Shown here piece by piece: positions 1-11,750 of a DNA stretch of 47,512 nucleotides. Source of the stretch: Nemertoderma westbladi (lineage: Eukaryota > Xenacoelomorpha > Nemertodermatida > Nemertodermatidae); the NCBI GenBank assembly GCA_032718475.1, contig JAUCBJ010000977.1, positions 1 to 47,512 of the forward strand, given 5' to 3'. A model generated the notes under the pieces. The model ran no database searches. It was not told the origin of the DNA and saw nothing but the letters and a program-made list of their open reading frames with translations. Each line of letters opens with the position of its first letter. The first letter of the stretch is position 1. The translations under genes and the position numbers were made by a program.

Positions 1-1
1 G

Positions 2-2242
2 CTACCTTTCAATGAATATTACAAAGATAGCATACAAAACTCTGTACTATCTAACGGAGAGAAACTTAGGTTCCTCATCAAGTGCTTGGAAGGACCTCCC
101 AGGTTAATGGCGTTAAAGTTTATTGGACATCCAGATGGATTAAGACAAGTTTGGGATACATTAAACATCAGGTATGGTAACAAAGATAACATAGCTAAGT
201 ATTTGTATGCAAAATTAGTAGCCCCCCGACACTTCCTTAGTAGCGGGATTATAGAGTTTTCCGATGAAATTCAGGAGATCTGTAGACAATTGGACTGGTT
301 AGGTAAGTCTCATGAATATCAGAGTTCAATGGTTATTGGAGCAGTAGTCTCTACTTTACCAAAAGGTGGAGTATGTACACGCTGGGACAAGAAAGTGTTG
401 TACATGAATGAACAACAACGACGAAGTCCTACCATGGCTGATCTCATGTCCTTCTTAGATGGTGAGGTAAAACTACAACTCATCAAGCAGTCCAGAGAGA
501 AAACATCGGAAAATAAGGTAAGTGAGAAACCCGCTTCTAGGAGAAGAGTAACACCGGTGTGTTACACTGACGACGGCGAAAGCCAAGCTTCTCAAGAAGA
601 GGACAGCGGGAAAGACACTGAGAGATCTTGCTACGTTGACAAAACCTCAAAAGATGTAAGTAAATACAAGGCTTGAAACAACGATAGGAGAGAACAGGTT
701 GCCAAGACCCCCCCTCAGTCTCCTAACAGAATGCACCGAAGAAAACCCGAAGAAAAAACGAGAGTGCATCAAGTTACCCAAGGTAAAGTGAGTAACATAA
801 AACCTAACTGTGCGCTGTGCGACGGGACCCACCGTTTGAGTGCGTGTGCTGAATTTCTAAAGAAATCCCCTGTAGACAGACGTACAGTCCTGTGGAATAA
901 GCGGTTATGCTATAATTGCCTCAGATCAGGACACCAACGGCGAACCTGTTACTCCGACGTAAAGTGTGCAAAGTGTGGCGCGAAACATCACATCTTGTTA
1001 CACAGTGAGTTCGAACGAGACAACCCGAGTCAGGTAAGTGAGCCCGAACTACATGTCCAATTCAGTGATGTAAATGACACTGATCAAGAGTCTGAGATGG
1101 AAGGATTCTATACTGACGAATTCTCCGACGCCAACGAATCCTGTTACCTAATAAATACCTCAGTGTATCGAGCACTTACTTATGAAAAGGACACCAACAA
1201 TGAGTTTCCCCAAACTACTTTTGCCAAACAACCATCTTGGAAAGCTCCAACTTCCAACGTAGGAATCAGAGAATTTCCTGTAGTGCAGGTAAGAGTTCAT
1301 GGTCCTAACAAAAGTTACATAGTGAACGCCCTCCTTGACTCCGGCAGCACAGGAACATTCATCGATCAAGAACTAGCCGAAGATATTTTTGCTGGACAAC
1401 CCAAATTCCGGACTAAATTGAATATGTCAGGAATTATGCAGGTTTGGAAATCTACCCTAACGGCAGACTACTATGTAGGTGTGTTGTCCACCCCCCAGGA
1501 TAAATTAGGAGCACAAGGTATAAGGTCGGTAAAAATGGTGGCTATAAAGAACTTCGCTGCTACCCAAGCAGACCTTTATAATTGGGACGAGGATGAGAGC
1601 ATCCAACATCTTAAGATACCTCGATTCCAGACAGATTATCCTGGAGTGCAAATACTCATCGGCCAAAACGCGCATGAGGCGCTCGAGACATTGGAGAAAC
1701 GGCCTGCTCAACCGCAGCCACTACAAACCTATGCGGTAAGAACTAGAGTAGGTTGGTACTTCACTGGCCCTTCCCGTAGAACTCTCAAAGAGAGATTACC
1801 TCAACAACAGGTATACCAAGTAAAGGAATGGGAAGTGGAGAGCAGTGATGTGGACGATCCAACTGAGGGAACACCATACTCCTCAGATAATGACGATATT
1901 AACTCCAATGTAGATCAATGGAGACATTGCCTTGGGACGATTAATCCAGCCGACATCGCTTCCAGAGGAGCAACTCCTCAAGAACTGATAGATACTCCAG
2001 GCTGGTTAGGTGGATCCGACTTCTTAAGTAAAGAAGAAGAAGAATGGCCTCCTCATCTTACCAAGGCGGAGAGTAGACAGGCCAAGGGAGCGGAGAAAGT
2101 AACACAACAACTCAATCGCCCAGCTGGTCGTTTATGTTTATTAGAAAGAGACCGAAAACTGTCCGGAAACTATGGAAGGCAAGATACGCTTCCTACGACC
2201 ACTTCCCTAATCCGACAAATATCTAGGGACTCCATAACGTAA
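2..2242 (+). pseudogene. BEL/Pao-like Gag-protease polyprotein, 3' part (copy 1), RT and integrase missing
   Basis: One reading frame runs from the window edge to a TAA at 2240, broken only by a TGA at 674. The first ~150 codons match the DUF1759 Gag region of BEL/Pao elements. Next come a charged linker and three zinc motifs: C-x2-C-x3-H-x4-C (CALCDGTHRLSAC), C-x2-C-x4-H-x4-C (CYNCLRSGHQRRTC) and CAKCGAKHH. A retroviral-type aspartic protease follows (DSGS near 1338), then VGWYFTGPSRR. The frame then jumps at about 1870 to WRHC...NPADIASRG, a stretch that in complete BEL elements lies after reverse transcriptase and RNase H. The polymerase is therefore missing, and the integrase too: the frame ends with RPAGRLCLLERDR, a relic of the integrase C-terminus. 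The same polymerase junction occurs in the copy at 24176-29162. The family assignment rests on motifs recognised by eye and is fairly sure; the 5' end lies outside the window. Confidence 0.85.
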
Positions 2243-2540
2243 TAACATATGGAGTGGGCGTGTGACTGTATCATTTTATATTTGTTTTTATTTATATTTA
2301 TGTATGTATTATTATGTAATTTTATTATAATCGTTTTCTTTAATTTTATTTAGTAGAATGTTATTTTAGTGATTATTTAGTAGATTAGTGCAATATATTA
2401 GTGTTTATTACGTACGTAAATTACTTATAATATATTTAGTGCGACGGCGAGAAATAATTATTTTTTCTCTTTCCTTACTGTCCGTATCATATTATAAATA
2501 CGTGACTACAGTAAGATGAAATGTCCGTACTTTAAACTGT
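2243..2540 (+). other. 3' untranslated region of Gag-protease copy 1
   Basis: This AT-rich stretch aligns base for base, with few changes, to 29163-29455 behind the other Gag-protease copy: both have GGAGTGGG, a TTTTATATTTG tract, TTATTTAGTAGA, and end in GATGAAATGTCCGTACTT. After that point the two copies diverge completely, so this marks the edge of shared element sequence. No LTR of the 35106-36278 type follows here. Confidence 0.75.
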
Positions 2541-2552
2541 CCGTACCGTAAA

Positions 2553-3534
2553 TTCCCGCAAAGTCATTGTGTCCGTTTTTTCAAATTTGACGGACATTTT
2601 CGGAAAAAAGGCGTGGTAATCTTTTTTGAAAAAAAAACGAATTCACTAATTAATCGCTTCTATCGTATCCCGGCGTCGGCTAAGCAATAACCTAGGGTTT
2701 TTTCGAGCCACTGTAGAGCGCCTTTCAAAAAAATTTTAAAATTGTCGAAAAAATGACGGATTTTTGTCCGCCGTGTCCGTCGAAGGGTTAGATTTAATAA
2801 TGTTAGAGTTGCTAATATCTTAGAATTCCGTGCCGCTCCCCTGGTGAGAAAATAAAAAAATTTGGTCTGTTCCTTCATCGAAAAGTCCCCCAGAATCCCA
2901 AGTTAACCTATATAGTTAGCGATGGCCTGCGGCTTTAGGAGCGGCCGCGGTATTCACCTCCCTCATAGCGGCCGCGGCGGTGTTGCGTCAAATGGAGAAA
3001 TATTTATCCCACCAAGATCAGAACTCTCAATCCAACTATAATAACTCTTTTCACTCACACGGCGGGGACGCGTAAATAAAACTACCGGGATAAATCGGGA
3101 TTCTCGGATCCCGTCACATATAGCACGTTACATTAATAACTGTATAGCATAGCATTATTGCACGTTACATTAATAACTGTATAGCATAGATAGCACGTTA
3201 CATTAATAACTGTATAGCATAGCATTATAGCACGGTACAATAATAACTGTATATCATAGCATCATAGCACGTTACATTAATAACTGTATACTGTAGCATA
3301 GCATTATAGCACGTTACATTAATAACTGTATAGCATAGCATTATTGCACGTTACATTAATAACTGTATAGCATAGCATTATAGCAAGTTACATTAATAAC
3401 TGTATAGCATAGCATTATAGCACGTTACATTAATAACTGTATAGCATAGCATTATAGCACGTTACAATAATAACTGTAAGGCATAGCATTATAGCACGTT
3501 ACAATAATAACTGTATAGCATAGCATTATTGCAC
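2553..3534. repeat. Long direct repeat S1, ending in a 37-bp satellite
   Basis: This ~985-bp block recurs at 5709-6694 in the same orientation and is almost identical by eye; a 72-codon chance frame inside it is identical in both copies. It contains two AGCGGCCGCGG motifs near 2940-2980 and a satellite from about 3115 onward. It does not begin with TG or end with CA, and no target duplication is visible, so it is not a clear LTR. It may be half of a tandem segmental duplication or the arm of a non-autonomous element whose interior is 3535-5708. Confidence 0.8.
3115..3534. repeat. 37-bp satellite array, about 11 units
   Basis: The unit is about 37 bp, with the core GCACGTTACATTAATAACTG followed by TATAGCATAGCATTAT. 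Units differ by T/A swaps (ATTATTG versus ATTATAG), ACATTAA versus ACAATAA, and a few deletions. The array stops abruptly at 3534, where AATAACAAATATTTCC begins. No coding role is evident. Confidence 0.9.
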
Positions 3535-3589
3535 AATAACAAATATTTCCCCGTCACCCTAGCATGTCTTAAGTATATGATATATCAAA

Positions 3590-3638
3590 GGGGGAAGTTT
3601 GGATTCACTGCATAAATGCAGTTCACGAAACTTCCCCC
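3590..3638. other. Two-tier hairpin with G/C-rich arms
   Basis: GGGGGAAGTTT (3590-3600) is complementary to AAACTTCCCCC (3628-3638). Inside it, ACTGCAT (3607-3613) is complementary to ATGCAGT (3616-3622), leaving small internal loops. A third AACTTCCCCC lies at 3651-3660 and could compete for the outer arm. Such structures occur in non-autonomous elements, but no function can be assigned. Confidence 0.6.
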
Positions 3639-4493
3639 GAATGCACACTGAACTTCCCCCTTCCCCCAAATATCCACTGTTGAATTAATTTGAAGCGATA
3701 TAATAAGTACAAAATTGTGCGAGTTTTTAATTGTGTGGTCCAATTGTTATTTGATTTCTATTTATTATTTAAAGTGCATTTAATATCACACTGGTTTTTA
3801 GAATATTATACTATACAACCTTATGTTTTATTAATTTACCCAATCGAAGCCCCATAAGGGCCGGTTATTTGTACGCATATCCCCTAATGCGCTCAGTAAG
3901 GTTCAAACAACATATTAATATGAAAATAAAGTATCTGCAAAGAAAAGAACCCAATACTATATAATTTGACCTTATTAAAAAATTTGCACTTTTGCACACT
4001 TATTTGTACAAATGCACTTTAGCAGATCGTAATGGTGGCTCTTATTTAACAAACTTATGTTTATCCTCTACCGATCTACGATGGTGTATGATCAAGTGTC
4101 AGTCGCTAAAAGTGTCAAAAATTCAATTTAATAAATCTGGATTTGCGATTTTGGACCATATTCATGGACATTTTTAAGTCACTTTATAGACATAAAAAGT
4201 TAAAGAAATGTTACGATTATAGTTAGAAATCATTCCAAACTACATTTTAACCCAAAAAATAACATTCTACGATGAATAGAACTGGAAATAACAGTGTTTG
4301 AAATATCGAAAAAATGTTCACTATTTAAGTGCATTTTGCACTAAGTGCACATAAGTCTTTTCCCAAGTTTTATCCTATTTCACACACTACAATCTATCCT
4401 CTATCCAATGAAAAAAGTTTCAGATTAAACGGCCCTGTAGAACCGAAGTTATTTATGTTTAAAAATAGTCACTCGAAAATTTCAAATTCTCTT

Positions 4494-4566
4494 GGTCACA
4501 TAGTCTAGTGGTTATCAATCACGTTAATGAAACCTAAGTTCGCGGGTTCGAAATCCAATATTGACC
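4494..4566 (+). other. tRNA-like relic, possibly tRNA-derived SINE head
   Basis: TAGTCTAGTGG (4501-4511) matches the RNA polymerase III A box exactly. GGTTCGAAATCC (4545-4556) resembles the B box with one extra base. GGTCA at 4494 and TGACC at 4562 can pair as an acceptor end, giving about 73 nt. The anticodon and T stems do not pair properly, so a working tRNA is unlikely. Confidence 0.45.
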
Positions 4567-5708
4567 TGACCATTCTTAAATTTTTTTGCAAAAAAAAATA
4601 TTTTTATTTTTTCATTAAAATCGCTCTAACTTCGGTTCTGGTGGTCCAAATTCAATAGAATTGGTATATTCTTTGCCGTAATTTTTTTCTTAATCTTTTG
4701 AGAAGGGGTTATTTTTGGCCCCAAAAAAATTACAAAAAAGGGCCAAAAAAACGCGATATTTTTCGACCCTTAAAATTCGTAATTTTAATTATATATGTTA
4801 AGATAAAAGATAGCGGAGTTAATTTTATACTTTTTACAGGTACTTTTGGCGCAATACGCTAAATAAACCTATAACCTCGCCTCCTCGAACTCGTTTAACT
4901 GCATTTTTAATTATTAGTAGATATACATTTTATAATTAATTAATTATTTTAGCTATTTTATAAATTATTAATTCCATATGTTGGATTAAAGAATATAATT
5001 ATTAATACGCTAAATTATAATGGAATAGCGATTTGTTAAAAAAAATAATTTTTCGTCCCTTTTTATAAATATTATATTTCACACGATCGCCTGCCGCTCC
5101 AGTTTTATAATACCTCCGTCGCTGTAATTAACGCTGTTAGATAGATAATTTAACGCACTATAAGTCTGTGTAAACAAATCTCCCGTAAGTTAAGTAGTTT
5201 TCGAGCTAGACGATTTCCCGCGAAGCAAGTTTGAAGCGCGAAATTATAATTTTGGCCCTCATTTTTTTAATATCATCCTTGGAACAAAACCGATAGCATA
5301 TTTGAATTCCCCGTATGGATATTGACTGTATAGAATGTACCTTAACCAACTAAAGTTAAAAATAAAAAATTATTCGATAAAAACTACTTTACAAATTCTG
5401 GCCCTTTTTGGCCCCTATTGCCGACATATTTTTTGTACCCCCATTCGATAGGAACGTAGCCCCAATGGTCTTCTACGAGTTTCATAAAAGAATTAGTGGA
5501 TTCCTACCCGCGTTGTCGAATTAAACATTTCGGAAATAAGTTTTCCAAAAAAGACGGACAAAAACGTACAAAGTTACAGCCCCTTTTTCCACCCGAAATT
5601 TTAATAAATATCTTACCCCCATTCGATACGAAGGTAGTACCACTCTTCCCCTTTCCAACCGCGTTACTTTTCGTCCCCGTACGATTAATATTAGCCGAGT
5701 TATAGCGG

Positions 5709-6694
5709 TTCCCGCAAAGTCATTGTGTCCGTTTTTTCAACTTTGACGGACATTTTCGGAAAAAAGGCGTGGTAATCTTTTTTGAAAAAAAAACGAATTC
5801 ACTAATTAATCGCTTCTATCGTATCCCGGCGTCGGCTAAGCAATAACCTAGGGTTTTTTCGAGCCACTGTAGAGCGCCTTTCAAAAAAATTTTAAAATTG
5901 TCGAAAAAATGACGGATTTTTGTCCGCCGTGTCCGTCGAAGGGTTAGATTTAATAATGTTAGAGTTGCTAATATCTTAGAATTCCGTGCCGCTCCCCTGG
6001 TGAGAAAATAAAAAAATTTGGTCTGTTCCTTCATCGAAAAGTCCCCCAGAATCCCAAGTTAACCTATATAGTTAGCGATGGCCTGCGGCTTTAGGAGCGG
6101 CCGCGGTATTCACCTCCCTCATAGCGGCCGCGGCGGTGTTGCGTCAAATGGAGAAATATTTATCCCACCAAGATCAGAACTCTCAATCCAACTATAATAA
6201 CTCTTTTCACTCACACGGCGGGGACGCGTAAATAAAACTACCGGGATAAATCGGGATTCTCGGATCCCGTCACATATAGCACGTTACATTAATAACTGTA
6301 TAGCATAGCATTATTGCACGTTACATTAATAACTGTATAGCATAGCATTATAGCACGTTACATTAATAACTGTATAGCATAGCATTATAGCACGGTACAA
6401 TAATAACTGTATATCATAGCATCATAGCACGTTACATTAATAACTGTATACTGTAGCATAGCATTATAGCACGTTACATTAATAACTGTATAGCATAGCA
6501 TTATTGCACGTTACATTAATAACTGTATAGCATAGCATTATAGCAAGTTACATTAATAACTGTATAGCATAGCATTATAGCACGTTACATTAATAAAGGT
6601 ATAGCATAGCATTATAGCACGTTACAATAATAACTGTAAGGCATAGCATTATAGCACGTTACAATAATAACTGTATAGCATAGCATTATTGCAC
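5709..6694. repeat. Long direct repeat S2 (second copy of S1)
   Basis: Same orientation and nearly the same sequence as 2553-3534; the visible changes are a few substitutions and small satellite indels. On the left the similarity starts at TTCCCGCAAAG, preceded by unrelated bases in the two copies. On the right the satellite continues beyond the equivalent of the S1 end. Confidence 0.8.
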
Positions 6695-6905
6695 GTTACA
6701 ATAATAACTGTATAGCATAGTATTATTGCACGTTACAATAATAACTGTATAGCATAGCATTATAGCACGTTACAGTAATAACTGTATAGCATAGCATTAT
6801 AGCACGTTACAATAATAACTGTATAGCATAGCATTATTGCACGTTACAATAATAACTGTATAGCATAGCATTATTGCACGTTACAATAATAAATGTATAG
6901 CATAG
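6278..6905. repeat. 37-bp satellite array, about 17 units
   Basis: Same unit as at 3115-3534, longer by about six units. The extra units at the right end mostly have the ACAATAATAA variant. The array ends at about 6905, followed by an AT-rich stretch. Confidence 0.9.
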
Positions 6906-7477
6906 GATTATCAAAAATTATTATATAAAAATATTAAGAATTATTATCAAATATTTACACAATTAATCACCTCGATAAACCCGCCACCACTGAATGTGAA
7001 TTCAGAAGAGGCTTCAGATGAATGCGTACGTCAGACTTTTCGTACCATCGATGTAGCTGCTAGAACCTGTTCGCTAGAACAGACACAGTCCATTCTGTTA
7101 AATCTAGATGGGAGCGCCTGGTGTCGGGGAATGATCCAAAATCAATTCGGACAGCTATAAATTGGAAGGGTTATTTAGAACATGATAACACGACAAGCAA
7201 AACGATGCCAGAAGATATGTGCTTCAAGTCACATTTCGAGAACTTGTTGTGGGATAGTCAGCGTTCAGTTAAGCCTATAGAGACTGTGGACCTCAGTGAT
7301 GCCCCATATGTCCCGTGTCTTGATGACCCGTTCACAGAAAGGGAGTTTGCGGTAACATTGGCAGACATAAAGCCAAACAAGGGATTCATCGGGATTGCCC
7401 TGGGTCTCTTTTTGGCCTTACCTGGAAACTGGCTCTTGTTCTTCCCGGCGATCGAACATAAAATTGAATTCCTTTCT
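6906..7477 (+). pseudogene. Fragment of an old LINE, region before and into the RT domain
   Basis: After about 100 bp of AT-rich sequence, a frame from 7121 (preceded in frame by RWERL) reads GNDPKSIRTAINWKG, then FKSHFENLL, then DDPFTEREF and IKPNKGFIGI. This pattern (a short DPKSIWKAINWKG-like segment, then a 'PNKxxG' motif opening the RT domain) is known from invertebrate non-LTR elements and differs from the LINE that starts at 7478. The fragment stops in the next RT segment at the L1 junction. Upstream bases from about 7000 continue the fragment with stops. It is a dead 5'- and 3'-truncated piece. Confidence 0.6.
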
Positions 7478-10400
7478 GGCCCAAACCCTGGGTCACCAGG
7501 GAGGCCAGATTGTGAGGGGGAGATGGATTCTGGAGTTGGAGGATACTCTCATGTTCCACCCCGACCAACAAAGCCATTGGTGAATCTGAGGCAAGTCACT
7601 AGACTAGCCTCAGTAAACACCCTAACACTCGGGTCCCCAATGCGACAAGGTGAGCTGACTGCCTTGGCAGATAAGCTTTCTCTTAGCGTAGTGGGTGTTT
7701 AAGAGCACCGAATGCAGATTGGATAGACTGATGAGGTTCTGATTAAGGACATGGGGGGTGGTTGGCAACTCGCCCTCGCGTCAGCAGATGATAGTGGCAA
7801 TGGTGGAATTGGTCTATTGATGAATCCAACTGCACATGCAGCATTGGACAAAATAGACCTAATCTCTAACCGCATCATCCGTTGCCACTTCTCATGTTCT
7901 GGAAGACTGGCTAAGAAGTTTCCTAAGGTGGTTCTGATTGTGTGCTACTCTCCAACTATTGTTGCCCCTGTAGAGGAGGTGGAAAATTTCTACCAGAATC
8001 TACAAGCAGCTACTGATGGAGTGGATCAGCATGCATTCTTAACATTCCTGGGAGACTTTAATGCAAGTCTGCATCAATCACCTACATCGCCCTGGGTCTA
8101 TAGCAATAGTTTAAACCGAAATTCCGTCCATCTTCAGGATTTTATCTCTGGAAATGGATTGTTTTCGGCTGGAACCCAGTTCAAGAAGCGAACTGGAAAG
8201 CTATGGACTCATAGTGGACCCAGTGGTCACAAGTCCCAGATAGACCATATCCTGTTTCGTAGGAAATACAGGAGCTCTATACAAGACTGTAATGCATTTA
8301 CACTACGACCCTTCTCCAGTGATCACCGCCTTATTGTGGCCAAGGTAAGACTTAGTCTGCGTGCTAGCAGAACAACTAAGTCCGCGGCATGACTGGTCCT
8401 CTCTGTTGCAACAGCCAAGTGTGAGATCCAGTTTCACACTACAGCTGAGTAACAGGTATGAGGTTCTTGCCTCTGAGGCGGCAGATCACTGTGATGGCTA
8501 TACTGCCTTCACAGAGGCAGTTACGTTTGCAGCTGCAGAAACAGTTCCCGTATACCCTCGAAACAGGAAACGGGCCCCCTGGACTGACAACAAAATTCAG
8601 AAGTGCCGAAATGACCTCTACAAGGCGCAGAAAGAGTCCCGACTCAAACAGACTACAGCGGCCAAGAATGCAGTTAAGGCTGCATCTAGGTCCCTGAACA
8701 GGCAGTAATCTGTTAATTTACAGGAGCTAATAAACCAACAGGTTTATGCCATCAATGATGCTGACGACAGCAGGCAATCATCCCAGGCATGGAGATCGAT
8801 CAACTTGCTTGCTGGTCGAAAAAGCCAACCAACCACCAAGGTTAAGGCTGAATCACCAGCCGATCGCCTCAATGGTTGGAAGGCCCACTTTGAAAAGCTC
8901 CTCAATAATGACAGGATATTGCCTGATAACTTTATAGAAGTAAAAGTGTCTGAGTCTGTACTCCCAGATATTCCCATTGGTGATATCTCCTTTGCAGAAG
9001 TGAAGGCTGCTGCAAAGAGCATTAAGACCAATCGTGCCAGTGGAGTAGATGGTGTTCCCCCCGAGGTCTTTAAAATACCTGAGTGTTTAAAGCTCATCTA
9101 TCCCATCATAGTAGACATGTACCGAACAACAAGAGTCCCACAAGAAATGAAAACAAATAAGTTGGTGCCAGTTCCCAAGAAGGGCAACCTAACAATCTAT
9201 GGTTCTTTTCGGAGAATATCATTGATCTCGATTGGTGCAAAGCTACATATACAATAGGATTCTATTAAATCGCATCAGAGATCCCATTGAGAGACTGCTC
9301 CGTGGAAATCAGAATGGGTTCCGTAAAGTTCGTGGGACCATGGAGCCCATTTTGGCACTTAGAAGGATAATTGAAGAGTTATCAAAAAAGAAAGACAGGC
9401 ATCTGGATGTTATCTTTGTTGACTTCTTCAAGGCCTTTGATTCAGTCTCTCGCTCACGTATGTTCAGCATACTTTCATTATATGGGATTCCTGATGAAAT
9501 TATTGCAGCAATCAGATCAGTATACGATGGTTCGACAACATTTGTGTCTACTGTTGACGGTGACACAGAACCATTTGAAGTGTTATGGGGCATCCTCCAG
9601 GGAGACACACTTGCACCATTCTTGTTCATAATTGTTGTTGACTATGTTCTACGCATGTCCTTAGATCATCATAATGATGATGGGGTGATGATAACTCCAC
9701 CTACTGGCTCCAGAAGTCGAGGAAATCCTGCCAAGTACCTAACTGATCTTGACTTTGCTGATGACTTATGAGTACTCTCAGAATCACTACAGGGAGCCCA
9801 ACGGCTCCTCAGCTCATTAGAACATCCTGCTTCTAGTGTTGGTCTTTTTATTAACTCCAGAAAGACCAAAATTTTGACAGTTAACTTTGAAAGTCCTCAG
9901 CAAGTCTCTGATCGGATGAGGATAAGCTCAAAAGATGGTATGCTTGAGCATGTGGATGACTTCTGTTACCTGGGATCATGGATCCGGAAATCAGGTGAGG
10001 ACCTTCGAATACATAGGGAAAGGCATGAGCAGCCTTGAATAGGCTTTCCAGGATTTGGAAGTTAACGAGAATTAATCGGAAACTTAAGGTCCAATTATTT
10101 AGAGCAGCAGTAGTTCCAGTACTCAGTCCATGCTGGGCTCTAACTGCCGAGGACACCAAATCTCTGGATGGCACATTCAAAAGAATGCTACGCCGGGTTC
10201 ATTGTGTCAAGTACAATGCACACATCTCAAACCAGACACTATATAACATTGGAGGTGTCTCATTGGTTCCCCCGAGCTTTACACTAGAACAACATCGCCG
10301 CCGCTTTGCAGGACATTGCTTTCGCCGTGAGGACCAGCCAGTGCATAATCTTTTACTTTGGCAGCCTCATGGAGTGAATAAGCATGGTGGACAGCCCATG

Positions 10401-10562
10401 ACTTTCTTGAGACGCATCTTAAAGGACACTGGCCTTGAAGATGCGAATGATCTAGCAAATGTCATGGGTGATAGGGAGTTGTGGTGGTGCAATTTTGTCG
10501 ATAAGCCGGCACAGCATTCTTAAAAATGCAGCTGCAATGCAGCATGCCGATCCTAGTAGTAG
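7478..10562 (+). pseudogene. RTE-like LINE copy L1, decayed
   Basis: This copy aligns along its length to L3 (19491-21041 plus 36279-37842), starting at CCAAACCCTGGGTCACC. It is 5'-truncated and ends in CCTAGTAGTAG, the trinucleotide tail of the family. The coding frame is broken at several places: a TAA at 7700 where L3 reads CAA, a frameshift before 8390, stops at 8706 and 9255, TGA at 9769, and a deletion in the segment LLYGSPCW near 10120. Pieces of the APE-type endonuclease (GDFNASLH, SQIDHI, SDHRL), the RT core (FVDFFKAFDSV, LQGDTLAPFLF, DFADDL) and the C-terminal domain can still be read. It is an old, inactive copy, and its 3' end abuts the retroelement fragment at 10563. Confidence 0.85.
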
Positions 10563-11750
10563 CCAGTCTCTCTGACAGCCTCATCACCGTCATTGAGTAC
10601 TCAAGAGCGAGTACACTGTCCACTGTAGCATCCAGCGGGGTGAAATCTGATGGTCGGAGAGCACATGCATCATGGTACATGTTTTTCTTCTGAGTTTCCG
10701 CGTCTAGTAGGATAGAGGCTACATGACGTGCCACATATGAGGGGGTATCAGGGTTAACAACCCGAACATCGAACAATGCCCGCCTCTGTGGCTGCCAGTA
10801 ACCCCTCACCGAGAGGTCAGCACACAAACCCTCCACACCACTTTCCTCGTTGGCCTCCCTGATTACAGGTTCCCGTGATATGCACGATTCAGGGAAAGCT
10901 AAACTTAAGAGTGCACCCTGGGTATCCCTGACCTCGTTGTGACGCAGAGCCACTAAACCCTCCTTCTTACAGTAAAGCGCGTGGGTTGTACTAAAAACTT
11001 CGCCACAGCAGACAAATAGAATTGGTGGCGCGCCACTGGAGCTACCGTTAGCCAACCAGAAGCCCGTTCGGAAGAATCACGTTTAATTGTTCTCACTCTG
11101 TCTGGTGTGAAGCCTGTTACAATTCCAAGCACTGCCTCAGTCTTATTTTTCTTCTGGTACCGAAGGTTGTACTGGGCTTCCTTCAGGCAGCTTAAATTCC
11201 TTTAATTGCTGCAACTGCTACTGCAGTTCCCTCACGGGAAGCAGTATATGATGGTGTCGCTGTGTTACTTGGATTCTGAATGGCCAAACCGCCAAAACGC
11301 ACAGGTAACTCAAAAAGTTCGCGCTCTGAGGTTGACTGAGGCTACCAAGGACAGAAGGGTTGAAAGAAGCGGAAATTACTTTCTCTAGAGGTGCATATAG
11401 TGAAGTGGAATTCTCAGATCCCACCCGTACAACACTCTGTAAATAGTCCAATTCACTTTGCAAACTCCTGGTGAAAGCTGCATATGCAGCCTGAGGTTGG
11501 TTTGTGGAAGCTTTGGAAAGTGTTAGTACCGACGATTCCCAAACCGCTACTTTACTGGGAATATACTCCGCTTGAAGGGTTGCATCCCCCACGAAACCAC
11601 CTAGAGAACGGGTCCCCTTTGTAATTCCTCTTCCTTCCACCCGGATTCCATGTTTGCGGAATAAGTCGCGCGCCCTGTGATTATCACACTCCTCAACCAC
11701 TAATATATATTTATCTGGCTCCGGTAATATCCAAAGGAAGGGCCCTACTC
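10563..11750 (-). pseudogene. Retroelement polymerase C-terminal fragment with RHN nuclease-like domain
   Basis: On the minus strand the piece starts near 11750 with LPEPDKYILVV, then a frame (11218-11700) with RGITKGTRSLGGFVGDA and STNQPQAAYAAFTRSLQSELDYL. After a frame change, a second frame (from 11055) has CCGEVFSTTHALYC, LRHNEVRD, ADLSVRGYW and ALFDVRV. The order 'PDK...LGxxxG...QPxAAYAAFT...CxCG...HAxxC...RHNxVRD...DxRV' is typical of a retroelement polymerase tail common in cnidarians, sponges and other invertebrates. The Cys-His plus RHN...D pattern recalls restriction-like endonucleases of R2-type elements, but the fold is my inference. The piece is cut at its 3' end by L1. Confidence 0.6.

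Larger units (their letters stand above)
3535..5708. other. AT-rich spacer between the S repeats, no gene seen
   Basis: No protein-coding frame of interest is present. The stretch holds a hairpin (3590-3638), a tRNA-like relic (4494-4566), many homopolymer A/T runs, and a loosely repeated phrase CCCCCATTCGATA at about 5438 and 5619, each followed by a GTAG-containing tract. The repeated phrases suggest an old, unidentified mobile sequence. Confidence 0.6.

Noticed and set aside
2660-2878. 72-codon minus-strand frame in S1, identical in S2 (5816-6034)
   Set aside because: Identity is explained by the DNA repeat itself; composition is low-complexity and no homologue is recognised.
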